Below, one piece after another: positions 1 through 16,430 of a stretch of 64,000 bases of DNA. The translations under genes and the position numbers were made by a program. The stretch comes from Nemertoderma westbladi (lineage: Eukaryota; Xenacoelomorpha; Nemertodermatida; Nemertodermatidae): assembly GCA_032718475.1 (NCBI GenBank), contig JAUCBJ010008483.1:19257-83256 (forward strand), in the 5' to 3' direction. The stretch's first letter is position 1. Each line of letters begins with the position of its first letter. A model generated the notes under the pieces. That model did not search any database and had not been told where the DNA came from. It saw only the letters and a program-made list of their open reading frames with translations.

Positions 1-3000
1 GGGTTTGAATACATAATAGCAGCATATGTTGCAAGTTCTTCGCGAGCTGGACAGTGGGTTTGAATACATAATAGCAGCATATGTTGCAAGTTCTTCGCGA
101 ACTGGCCAATGGGTTTGAATACATAATAGCAGCATCTGTTGAAAGTTCTTTGCGAACTGGCCAATGGGTTTGAATACATAATTGCAGCATATGTTGTAAG
201 TTCTTTGCGAACTGGCCAGTGGGTTTGAATACATAATAGCAGCATCTGTTGTAAGTTCTTTGCGAACTGGCCAATGGGTTTGAATACATAATAGCAGCAT
301 CTGTTGTAAGTTCTTTGCGAACTGGCCAATGGGTTTGAATACATAATTGCAGCATCTGTTGTAAGTTCTTTGCGAACTGGCCAGTGGGTTTGATTACATA
401 ATAGCAGCATCTGTTGTAAGTTCTTTGCGAACTGGCCAATGGGTTTGAATACATAATAGCAGCATCTGTTGTAAGTTCTTTGCGAACTGGCCAATGGGTT
501 TGAATACATAATTGCAGCATATGTTGTAAGTTCTTGGCGAACTGGCCAGTGGGCTTGATTACATAATAGCAGCATCTGTTGTAAGTTCTTGGCGAACTGG
601 CCAGTGGGTTTGATTACATAATAGAAGCATCTGTTGTAATTTCTTGGCAAACTGGCTAGTGGTTTTGTTTACATAATAGCAGCATCTGTTGTAAGTTCTT
701 GGCGAACTGGCCAGTGGGTATGATTACATACTGTAATAGCAGCATCTGTTGTAAGCTCTTGGCGAAATGGCCAGTGGTTTTGTTTACATAATAGCAGCAT
801 CTGTTGTAAGTTCTTGGCGAACTGGCCAGTGGGCTTGATTACATAATAGCAGCATCTGTTGTAAGTTCTTGGCGAACTGGCCAGTGGGTTTGATTACATA
901 ATAGAAGCATCTGTTGTAATTTCTTGGCAAACTGGCTAGTGGTTTTGTTTACATAATAGCAGCATATGTTGTAAATTCTTGGCGAACTGTCCAGTGGGCT
1001 TGATTACATAATAGCACCATCTGTTGTAAGTTCTTCGCGAACTGGCCAGTTGGTTTGATTACATAATAGCAGCATCTGTTGTAAGTTCTTTGCGAACTGG
1101 CCACTGGGTTTGATTACATAATAGCAGCACATGTTGTAAGTTCTTGGCGAACTGGCCAGTGGGTTTGATTACATAATAGCAGCATATGTTGCAAGTTCTT
1201 GGCGAAATGGCCAGTGGTTTTGTTTACATAATAGCAGCATCTGTTGTAAGTTCTTGGCGAACTGGCCAGTGGGCTTGATTACATAATAGCACCATCTGTT
1301 GTAAGTTCTTCGCGAACTGGCCAGTTGGTTTGATTACATAATAGCAGCATCTGTTGTAAGTTCTTTGCGAACTGGCCACTGGGTTTGATTACATAATAGC
1401 AGCACATGTTGTAAGTTCTTGGCGAACTGGCCAGTGGGTTTGATTACATAATAGCAGCATATGTTGCAAGTTCTTCGCGAGCTGGACAGTGGGTTTGTTT
1501 ACATAATAGCAGCATCTGTTGTAAGTTCTTGGCGAACTGGCCAGTGGGCTTGATAACATAATAGCAGCATCTGTTGTAAGTTCTTTGCGAACTGGCCACT
1601 GGGTTTGATTACATAATAGCAGCACATGTTGTAAGTTCTTGGCGAACTGGCCAGTGGGTTTGATTACATAATAGCAGCATATGTTGCAAGTTCTTCGCGA
1701 GCTGGACAGTGGGTTTGATTACATAATAGCAGCATCTGTTGAAAGTTCTTTGCGAACTGGCCAATGGGTTTGAATACATAATTGCAGCATATGTTGTAAG
1801 TTCTTCGCGAACTGGCCAGTGGGTTTGAATACATAATAGCAGCATCTGTTGTAAGTTCTTGGCGAACTGGCCAGTGGGTTTGATTACATAATACAAGCAT
1901 CTGTTGTAATTTCTTGGCAAACTGGCTAGTGGTTTTGTTTACATAATAGCAGCATATGTTGTAAGTTCTTGGCGAACTGTCCAGTGGGCTTGTTTACGTA
2001 ATAGCACCATCTGTTGTAAGTTCGTCGCGAACTGGCCAGTGGGTTTGATTACATAATAGCAGCATCTATTGTAAGTTCTTGGCGAACTGGCCAGTGGGTT
2101 TGATTACATAATAGCAGCATCTGTTGTAAGTTCTTGGCGAACTGGCCAGTGTGTTTGATTACATAATAGCAGCATCTGTTGTAAGTTCTTTTCGAACTGG
2201 CCAGTGGGTTTGAATACATAATAGCAGCATCTGTTGTAAGTTCTTGGCGAACTGGCCAGTGGGTATGATTACATACAGTAATAGCAGCATCTGTTGTAAG
2301 CTCTTGGCGAACTGGCCAGTGGTTTTGTTTACATAATAGCAGCATCTGTTGTAAGTTCTTGGCGAACTGGCCAGTGGGCTTGATAACATAATAGCAGCAT
2401 CTGTTATAAGTTCTTGGCGAACTGGCCAGCGGGTTTGATTACATAATAGAAGCATATGTTGTAATTTCTTGGCGAACTGGCTAGTGGTTTTGTTTACATA
2501 ATAGCAGCATATGTTGTAAGTTCTTGGCGAACTGTCCAGTGGGCTTGTTTACGTAATAGCACCATCTGTTGTAAGTTCTTCGCGAACTGGCCAATGGGTT
2601 TGAATACATAATAGCAGCATCTGTTGTAAGTTCTTGGCGAACTGGCCAATGGGCTTGTTTACATAATAGCACCATCTGTTGTAAGTTCTTCGCGAACTGG
2701 CCAGTGGGTTTGATTACATAATAGCAGCATATGTTGTAAGTTCTTGGCGAACTGGCCAGTGGTTTTGTTTACATACTAGCAGCATCTGTTGTTAGTTCTT
2801 GGCGAACTGGACAGTGGGCTTGTTTACATAATAGCAGCATCTGTTGTAAGTTCTTCGCGAACTGCCCAGTGGGTTTGACTACATAATAGCAGCATCTGTT
2901 GTAAGTTCTTGGCGAACTGGCCAGTGGGTTTGATTACATAATAGCAACATCTGTTGTAAGTTCTTGGCGAACTGGCCAGTGGGTTTGATTACATAATAGC

Positions 3001-3827
3001 AGCATCTGTTGTAAGTTCTTGGCGAACTGGCCAGTGGGTTTGTTTACATAATAGCAGCATCTGTTGTAAGTGTTGGCGAATTGGCCAGTGGTTTTGTTTA
3101 CATAATAGCAGCATCTGTTGTAAGTTCTTGGCGAACTTACAACAGTGGGCTTGTTTACATAATAGCAGCATCTGTTGTAAGTTCTTGGCGAACTGTCCAG
3201 TGGGCTTGTTTACATAATAGCACCATCTGTTGTAAGTTCTTCGCGAACTGGCCAGTGGGTTTGATTACATAATAGCAGCATATGTTGTAAGTTCTTGGCG
3301 AACTGGCCAGTGGTTTTGTTTACATACTAGCAGCATCTGTTGTTAGTTCTTGGCGAACTGGACAGTGGGCTTGTTTACATAATAGCAGCATCTGTTGTAA
3401 GTTCTTCGCGAACTGCCCAGTGGGTTTGACTACATAATAGCAGCATCTGTTGTAAGTTCTTGGCGAACTGGCCAGTGGGTTTGATTACATAATAGCAGCA
3501 TCTGTTGTAAGTTCTTGGCGAACTGGCCAGTGGGTTTGTTTACATAATAGCAGCATCTGTTGTAAGTTCTTGGCGAACTATCCAGTGGGTTTGATTACAT
3601 AATAGCAGCATCTGTTGTAAGTTCTTGGCGAACTGACCAGTGGGTTTGATTACATTATAGCAACATCTGTTGTAAATTCTTGGCGAACTGACCAGTGGGT
3701 TTGATTACATAATAGCAACATCTGCTGTAAATTCTTGGCGAACTGGCCAGTGGGTTTGATTACATAATAGCAACATCTGCTGTAAATTCTTGGCGAACTG
3801 GCCTGTGGTTTTGTTTACATAATAGCA
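1..3827. repeat. 55-bp minisatellite array, about 69 units
   Basis: A 55-bp unit, roughly gggtttgattacataatagc followed by agcatctgttgtaagttctt and ggcgaactggccagt, repeats from the first base to about 3827 with substitutions and rare indels. Variants recur in blocks: 1021-1200 is repeated 275 bp (five units) later, and 2701-2890 is repeated about 551 bp (ten units) later. Because 55 is not divisible by three, the open stretches on either strand read as a 55-residue superrepeat with frequent stops, so I do not regard it as coding. The array starts before the window. Confidence 0.97.
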
Positions 3828-4136
3828 ATTAACGACCAATAGGGAATGAGTCACGAGTTGAAACCGGTTTCAAGTAATCCAATGAAAGGTGACCAGGTAT
3901 GATAGTGGTACTGGTTGAATTACACACGAACTTGTATTACGTCACAGCAAATTATAAACACATAGCAAATTAGTAGATTATTTATTATTACAAATTATTA
4001 TTACATTAGCAAACAAACTTATAGTTATAGACTTAACTTTAAAGAACTTACTGTAGGTTTTTGTTTTCGTTTGTCCTTGCTGGCTTATTTTAAATATCAC
4101 AATAATTTAAATAATATTATAAATAATAATCAACAG
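3828..4136 (+). other. Intron or upstream flank of the EGF exon; no gene seen
   Basis: AT-rich sequence between the minisatellite and the first EGF exon. Its last 55 bases (ctggcttatt..aatcaacag) also lie just upstream of the EGF exon at 55802, and a shorter version precedes the one at 56570. This marks it as intron duplicated together with the exon. No other coding signal seen. Confidence 0.6.
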
Positions 4137-5435
4137 ATGTAGATGAGTGCGCTGCTGATACTCACGGATGCATTGGAAGTGACACTACAACAGGAATTTG
4201 TACAAACATTGTGGGAAGCTATCAATGTGAATGTAGAGCTGGATTCATACCAACCGCCAATCCAGAGATTTGCCTAGGTAATATATAAATTTGTATTAGC
4301 ATTATTACACAGTAGATGTGTGTATTGTAAAAGACTGAATGCTATTATTATTTGATATGAAAAAGTTGGTATTAATTTTCTGTAGAAATTATTTTTTTAT
4401 ATATGTTGCTGGTTGCGAGAAAAGGGACATGGGGAAAAAATTTTCATTCCGAGAAAAACGTGTTTAAAGTTTGGCTCTTATTATACAGCCAGACAGCCAG
4501 AAATCACGGACCGACAGTAACTATGTGTTACCACTTCACCAAATTGTAGAGGACATATCATAGTATATATATTTCAAGATGATATACTCTACTAGACGAT
4601 ATACGATACTCTTATAACAAAAAACTACGGGGGAGGCGGACATTGACCCCCCCGCCTTTTTTTTTTATGAAAAAGATCTGTTAGTGCTGCTTTATTACAG
4701 TAGCTAAGCTAATGTAAAATGACCACTCCATGTATAATATTTTGTAGTCTAATTTAAACCAACATTATTGTTACCTCTTTTCTTCTAGTAACATGCGCGG
4801 AGTTACAAGCAAACGGAGAAGTTCTCACTGCCACTGTAAACAGTCTCAACGGTTATCTTCGTTACGACGATCAACAAGGAGATCAATGGATCGTTATTCA
4901 ACGAAGAATGAATGGGGTTGTTGATTTCTATAGAAATTGGGATGAATACGTAACTGGGTTCGGAGACATAAACAACGAGTTTTGGCTTGGCCTCGAAAAT
5001 ATTCACCAGCTCACCAAGCAGGGAGGAGTTCAACTTAGAGTAGAACTCTGCTACAATGATATCGTTAGTTATGCAGAATATTCATCCTTTGAAGTTCTAT
5101 CTGCTGACACCAACTATGAGCTAAAGATATCGGGATACAATGACCAGGATTCTACTGCCGGCAATTCGTTCTACCTCCTTAATGCCCGCACCCCTCACAA
5201 TGGAATGGCATTTACAACATATGACAACGATTTAGATAACAAGATAAATGGTAACTGCGCACAGCAGTATAAAGGTGCGTGGTGGTACAATTGGTGCCAT
5301 CAATCCAACCTTAATGGATTATACGGAGCCGTAGATGGTTTTGGACCTAGCTGGTTGAGCTTATCTGGGACTAACCCAGTTCAAATGGTTGAAATGAAAA
5401 TACTGATTGAAGGTTGGTCCCAATTTATACAATAA
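4137..5435 (+). CDS. cbEGF plus fibrinogen-related domain protein, 3' end (2 exons)
   Basis: Two exons, 4137-4277 and 4789-5435, joined by a GT-AG intron (gtaata / ttcttctag); both borders are phase 1. The first encodes one calcium-binding EGF module: it begins DVDEC, has six cysteines, and carries the Asn hydroxylation pattern [12 protein letters not shown]. The second, about 215 residues, is a fibrinogen C-terminal domain: [34 protein letters not shown], the [12 protein letters not shown] calcium loop and [19 protein letters not shown]. Such domains are extracellular lectin or recognition modules. The N-terminal part is divergent: the usual vyCDM cysteine is missing, and an extra cysteine in RVELCYND may replace it. 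The 5' exons and signal peptide are not visible. The intron carries no Thr-rich mini-exons, unlike the paralogue at 55802. Confidence 0.85.
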
Positions 5436-5436
5436 A
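5431..5436 (+). promoter_or_regulatory. AATAAA polyadenylation signal overlapping the stop codon
   Basis: AATAAA starts two bases before the TAA stop codon (5433-5435) of the fibrinogen-domain gene. If used, the 3' UTR would be only about 10-30 nt. Another signal further downstream is possible. Confidence 0.4.
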
Positions 5437-5923
5437 GTTTTATGTTTAAGTGAGGGTTGATGGGTGAAGTAAATAAGGCTGGCTGCTAGAACCACCACCA
5501 TTTTATTTATAGAAAATACAAGCATTACTAAATTGCGGGCACAATTTGCAGGATGAAATGCAAGAATTTCTTTAAGGGGGGAAAGTTGCTTTCCTATATA
5601 AAACGTTATGGTAATTCGATTTTGAAATCAGTTTTTCGATAAGATGACGGATTTCGGATTTGGAATCCCATTAAATTTTACACCAGAATACACATATATA
5701 ATGCAACTGCAATGCAGCACGTCAATAATAGTAATAGTAGCGCATTAGTTGTAATCATAATTTAGCAATTATGTACACATGTTGTACTAAGTCGATCGAA
5801 GTAGAAATCGTCAGAGATCTCTTCGAAAGGTCGGATTGGAGACATTCAATACACTGGCCAACCGTTAGTTTGATAAGTAGGATGACTCTCATTTTCATAG
5901 TTTGAAAATTGACAGACACATTT
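5437..5923. other. Gene-free flank
   Basis: AT-rich 3' flank of the fibrinogen-domain gene running up to the GACA microsatellite. I see no coding or RNA signal. Confidence 0.6.
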
Positions 5924-10623
<4,700 letters not shown>

Positions 10624-13480
10624 CTAAACAATCAGATTTTTTGCAACATTTTGAAAATACAATTTTATGTAATCTTAGGTCAGACTGTGAAATATATTTC
10701 TTAGGTGATTTTAATATCTGTTACCATCACAAAGCATCCCCCATCTGTAAACAGTACCAATGTATTTTAAATTTGTTTGGTTTAAAACAAATTATTCGAG
10801 ATTCTACCAGAATTACCAGTAAAACTTCTACTTTACTTGATCACATCCTTTGTAATAATACCGATATTATTTCTCAATCTGGGGTTTTACCTATAGGTCT
10901 AAGCGATCATTTTATAGTTTTCTGCACAAGAAAGACACAAAAATCTTTTTTCGGGGATCATAAAACAGTAACAGTTAGGTCTATGAAAAATTACAGCAAG
11001 GAACGCTTTTTAAGTTTGTTAGTTAATTCTGAGCTAAGGCCGCTGACATTAGACCTTGCGTACGCTGTTTTTAAAGATATTTCTAAAGGCACTTAATACT
11101 GTAGCACCAATTAAAGAAATTAGTCTTAAACAACGCACTGAGCCCTGGATGACCTCGGGTATTCTTAGTAATATCAGAGAAAGAGATAACTATTTGTATA
11201 AATTTAGGAAATACCGTGTTTTAGCTGATTATAATAATTACTGCAAATATAGAAACTTTGTCCAACGGGAAATAAAAAAAGCTAAATCTGAATATTTGTA
11301 CAACAAAATAAGTGAGAATAAAGATAATCCTAAAAGTCTATGGTCTACCCTAAAATCTTTAGGTTATAAAAACCTTAAATCTAAATCGAATATTGTTCTG
11401 CAAGATAACGGTGAGCTGATTCATGATCATACTCTAGTTAGTAATTTATTTAATTATTATTTTACTAATGTTGCCTTTAATTTAGTTAAGAAGTTACCGT
11501 TATCAAGTAATAAATATAGTATAGGGTCCGAAACTCTAAATAATCTTTATTTAGAAAAGTTACAAAATTCAGAAAAGTTATTTTTAGAACCCGTTTCTGA
11601 GGATTTCGTTTTTCAAAATCTACTTAGCCTATCAGCCTCAAAAAGTACCGGTCTAGACCTTATACCTGCCCGTTTTCTTAAGGATGGTGCTGAGGTACTT
11701 AAAGTGCCCATTACTTCTATTATTAATATTACTCTATCGTAGATAATGTAGTACCAGACGAACTGAAATTAGCTAAGGTTGTTCCTCTGTATAAAAAAAA
11801 TAGTAAAGTAGAACCCTGTAATTACAGACCTGTTAGTATCTTAAGTATTGTATCTAAAATTCTAGAACGTTCTGTTTTTCTACAGATGGAAGCACATCTT
11901 AGTAGGCTAAATCTGATCCATGAATTTCAGTCCGGTTTTCGTAAATCATATTCTACAGACACCTGCCTTATTAACTTAACTGATACAATTAGATGTAATA
12001 ACGCAAAGGGTTTATATCTGGTATGGTAATGTTGGACCTGCAAAAGGCTTTCGATACTGTAGATCATGAAATTCTGCTTGGTAAGTTAGGCCTGATGGGT
12101 GTAGGTTCTATAGACTGTTTCAAGTCCTACCTGTCAGACAGAGGTCAAACTGTAGTCATTAGCAAATCACAGTCTACTGTACAAGAGATTACCTGTGGTA
12201 TACCGCAAGGTAGTATATTAGGTCCTCTGCTTTTTGTATGCTATGTAAATGATATGATAAGTAGTATAGATCCCGATTTTCAACTCATTTTATATGCCGA
12301 CGACAGTGCTCTTTTCTCTCACAAAGATCCTATCCATATTTCCTAAAAGTTAAGTGCAGTTCTAGAATCCTGTTATGAGTGGTTGGTTGACAATAAGCTA
12401 TCCATTCACTACGGTAAGACTGAAAGTATTTTGTTTGGTTCCAAAAGAAAGTTAAAGAAGGTAACTAAGTTTGAAGTCACTTGTAATGGACATAAGATTG
12501 AAAATAAAATGGAAGTTAAATATTTAGGCGCCACATTGGATAACTGCTTATCAGGAGAAAGTACAGTGAAAAATATTTTTTCGAAAGTTAACAGTAGGCT
12601 TAGGTTTCTATACAGAAATAAAAATAGTTTAAACACCGACTCCTGCAAGTTACTTTGCTCTTCTTTAATACAGTGTCACATGGACTATGCATGCTCTTCT
12701 TGGTATGAAAGCTTAACCAAACAGCTTAAATGTAAATTACAAGTAGCTCAGAATAAAGTAGTATGATTTATGATTTAAAGTAGTACTACAAACCTAGGCA
12801 CCACCTAACTCCAGATGACTTTTCTGAATCTGGACTACTTAACTTAAGATAGTAGAGTTAAGCAGCTACGCCTGAACCATGTGCATAAAGTGTATAATGG
12901 TAAATGTCCCAATTACCTAAAACAAAAATTCAACAGAGTACGCGATACACACTCTTACAGTACCAGAGCTAGTGCTTCAAACATGTACCTCCCGAATTGT
13001 AAATCCTTCGAATCTGATACTTTCTTTTTTAACGGTATTAAAAATTGGAACGCTCTGCCTAATGAAATTAAAAACCTAAATAATCAACATTCTTTTAAAT
13101 CTGCAGTTAAATATCACTTCCGTGTGCAATGTAAAAATAGGTACAATAGGTACAAATAGGTACTGTAATTACGTTTTATAATAAATTGTTCTGTACATTA
13201 CATCTTTATCGTTGAGTCGGGCATTGTCACGCTCTCGGTAAAGTTGTACATGTACATAGTGTAATTACGTTTTATATTGGTTTTAGGTTAGCGTAGTGTA
13301 ATATTGTATTTGTAACCAAGTAACATAAAGGACCCCCTTGGAAATAAGCTGCAAAGCTTTAGGGGTAATCCTATATGTTATGTTGGACAATACCTTTATA
13401 CCGGTACATTGTTTGGTGTATTTGTTATTGTTTATACATAATGTATAAATAAATCTATCTATCTATCTATCTATCTATCA
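10624..13480 (+). mobile_element. 5'-truncated CR1/Jockey-like non-LTR retrotransposon
   Basis: It runs from the C-terminal half of an apurinic-type endonuclease through a reverse transcriptase to a 3' UTR ending in a (TATC)n tail at 13454-13479. The simple-repeat tail and missing 5' end are typical of target-primed LINE insertions. The YADD-type polymerase and the endonuclease with GDFN and SDH motifs fit the CR1/L2/Jockey group; the exact clade needs a phylogeny. Confidence 0.85.
10641..13159 (+). pseudogene. Endonuclease/reverse transcriptase of the CR1-like LINE, broken
   Basis: The coding region lies in several frames. 10641-11096 holds the endonuclease end, with FLGDFN and GLSDHF. 11056-11742 holds the linker and the start of RT, with STGLDLIPARFLK. 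After a frameshift near 11740 comes NYRPVSILSIVSKILE and QSGFRKSYSTDTC. 12023-12346 carries the palm motifs [25 protein letters not shown] and YADDSALF. An in-frame TAA at 12344 and a TGA near 12767 interrupt the thumb and C-terminal part, which continues to 13159 (ending in a basic NRYNRYK). At least three frameshifts and two or more stops mean that this copy cannot make an active protein. Confidence 0.85.
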
Positions 13481-15903
13481 ATGCCTTGGTGGTTGGCATG
13501 AAAATGCCGCAGCAGCGTGTCTTTGCACTGTACTCCTACAGTACAGTAGCTGAACCCAATAACGAATTCATCCCCCAATATGACTTAATGCCCATCCCTT
13601 AATTTCCCTATTGTAATTAATAACATATGATTTCTTATGGAAAAACTAAATATAAAATCTATCATAGCTTCTCGCTTTGGTTTTTTCCTAAGTAGTTACA
13701 ATATTATTTACATAAAAAACGCAAAAAATGTTCTACTTGTTATCGGCAATGTCAAAGTCCAACATATTTTATCACAAACCAAGCCGAACACGACCTAACT
13801 AAAACAACAACCTGATTCAACTTCCTAAATTACAAAAATGACTGTAGGTAGTCTCAAACACTCAGTCCGTCTGCTAATTGTGAAGGATCGCGTAGTTCAT
13901 CATTCAATCGAATGTTTGTTTGGAGAATATTTTAATTAGTTCAAACCTAAATCGTATGATAATTCTGCGTCCTGGATGCTCCTGCTGTCTGCGTACTGAT
14001 GATAATCAGTAACTTCACTGCCTGCTGTACTTCTGACTATAAACTGGCAAAAAAAACCCTCCCTTTTTTAAACAACCGCCTAACGTAGAATAGTCTTTAT
14101 AATTATTTTCCAAATGTAAACAGATCTAATCCTTTTCTCCGCTATACAGCTTACTATTCCTAACTTATCTAAAATCGTGTGGAGCTACACTAAATTAATT
14201 AACACGGATTACTAACTAGGTAATTAATTTTTATTCCAGAATAGAGTTAGAGTAGACATAGAGTTAGCCTGGTATACTGTATCTATATATATACTAATAT
14301 AATATATAATATAACATACTGTACTAATATATATCAATCTATCGAGAAATAGAAAACAATCAAGAAATAGCGATTAGCGCCAGTCCTGCAATATTACAAC
14401 AAATAATACTACATTCGCCCAACAATACAGCATTAGCGTGAAAATATACAGACTACCTCTGCTTTTACCCACCCAAAACAGCTGAATGAGGCACAGAATC
14501 TAAGTACCTCCCTCTTCCTGCCTTGGGCTAACCAGTACTCAGGACTCCCGTCGACGCAGACTATCCCCCCCCTTCCTTGCGCTTGACTTCACGCTCCGCA
14601 GCTCTGCCACACATCTAGATCCTAGTTGCCACTTCCACCTTGTCACTTTCGCGGTAGTGTGCCCCTTAGCCTATCATGCTAACGCGGACCGTATTAGCGT
14701 AAGCGCATAATTAGCAAAGCAACAGTCTGACAGTCTGAATAATTAACATATTATATATTATATATATTAGACATATTTGTCGCCGGTACAGTTAACAAAC
14801 AGTGATTGGTATCAAATCTGATTGTCAAAATATGTCATTTTAAAAATAGCCCAGTGCATCTTTCGAGAATGCGTCCAATATTTGTGATAATTTCCCCATA
14901 ACCCAGGTCAGGATATTTAAAACACTTAAAAAGTGCGTTATAGACGTGGCCCTGAACTTTCTAAGTGCAGACTACTTTGAAAGTTTCTTACAATTTTTAA
15001 TAATAACTTAAGAAGTTTGTAAATCAGAAGTTTGCATAATAAACTTACAAAGTGCGATAACAGTCCCTTAATAAGATTAAAAAGTAGTGTTGCATTAAGG
15101 TAAGCTTGATAAGTATAACTAATAAGTTTAAGTAATATTTGTATTAAGTTTAGGTATATTAACACCGTTGAGGAGACAGGTATCTGTCTGGCCTAACCAT
15201 ACTGACCAACAGTTACTTCAATGTACTTTACTACACAACTTTACAACTGTACTACAGTCTGATAGTTAGTACTGCACTACGGTACTGTAGTATAATAGTA
15301 GCACAGCACATGCTGGTTTTTTCATTTCAGTGTTTTCAGGTTTTAATAAATACCTGTTTGCAATTCTAAACACTGATGATGGTGTAGTTACCATTCTGCC
15401 ATTCAAAAATCTAAAAACTTTAACATTTGGCCAGTACTTCTTCTATCAATTATAAATCTTGAGAAGTGAAAACGTAGATGGTTTGAGAATTTAATTATGG
15501 AAAGTACAAGCCTAGTTTTAAAACTCTTGTTCAACGCATTTCTTCATTTTCATATATAGTAAAGGATATAACAATTCAAATTAAGGCCATTTGTTGCTGA
15601 TCTCCCAGCGAAATTAAACATATATAGATACAGATATTATTATTATTATTATTATTAAGATGTTATTTCAATATGAAGACAATTGCAGTAAAGTCTGAAC
15701 ATAAGCGGAACATTCGTTAGAAGTCTTACGATTGTGGAAGGCTACTGAATTCAAGGTTTTTCTGCCTTATATGGTGACCACGTTACTTCATTTTTCTGAT
15801 ACCAGTCCCTATTATAATTCTAGTTTCTTGTCTTTCAATTCCCATATATCTTCTATCAAAGAATAATATTTGTTGAGACGAACTTGAAGGGGCGGGTTTC
15901 TTA
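13481..15903. other. Gene-free region with a diverged repeat
   Basis: No convincing coding region. It includes AT-rich tracts near 14280-14330 and 14740-14770, a C-run at 14565, and a roughly 1-kb stretch (13760-14770) related to 60130-61150. A short (att)n run lies near 15637-15656. Confidence 0.5.
13760..14770 (+). repeat. Diverged dispersed repeat, copy 1 (partner at 60130)
   Basis: It shares ordered blocks with 60130-61150 in the same orientation. Examples are aaccgccta..gaatagtct near 14081 and 60414, ctccgctat near 14138 and 60468, and aacagtctgacagtct near 14721 and 61119. Divergence is high, and neither copy has a recognisable protein. It could be a non-autonomous element or a solo LTR. 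Confidence 0.5.
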
Positions 15904-16430
15904 TTGAACACTTTTAGAAAGCTTGTGGTCGGACAGTTCGGAATGGCAGCCTCATCTCTTTCTCTCCATGCTTTGTCCCACTTGGTAGAACAAGTTCGAA
16001 ATTTTGGACCGTTAGGTGGCGTGTCTGCATCTACATTTGAAAGTGCGTTTCATCACTTGGGGGCATTTGTTACCGGTGGCAGTAAGAACGAGGGAAATTT
16101 AATTGTTAACCGATTTTTACGTTTCAAATTGCATGGTCTGTCAAATGTGAACAATGCCTTAATTTTTTTGATAGCAATGGTGTAAATATCATTGGTAAAC
16201 TTGGTAGTGTAACTTCATTACCTTGCAACTATGAATGTGTATATAGTGTTAGTGTTAACATTGGTATTATAACTTTAATTGCACACCGCATTTCTGTTAA
16301 TGGTGTAATTTTCCATGCAGTCAATTACCCGAGAAAGGGCAATTCGGCATCCTTCTATGCCTATTCGAAGTTAGGCGATACATTACTATTTTTGTGTATT
16401 GATTATATTGTTCTAGTTGAATATATGATG
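15904..16430 (+). pseudogene. C-terminal fragment of a DNA-transposon transposase (DUF4218-like)
   Basis: Two adjacent frames carry a recognisable C-terminal pattern. 15904-16160 reads SLHALSHLVEQVRNFGPLGG and, after a short gap, NLIVNRFLRFKLHG. After a frameshift near 16165 comes RISVNGVIFHAVNYPRKGNS followed by a variant of the usual Y.N..GD ending. This HxLxHLxxxVRxFGPL block followed by an N-G-V-x-[YF]-H segment is typical of transposase-associated DUF4218-type regions in CACTA/EnSpm-like elements. That assignment is from memory of the pattern, not a search. The catalytic part is not seen. Confidence 0.45.

Noticed and set aside
1389-3272. Many 60-100-codon frames in the 55-bp repeat
   Set aside because: Repeat translated in register; frames on both strands, frequent stops, period not divisible by three.
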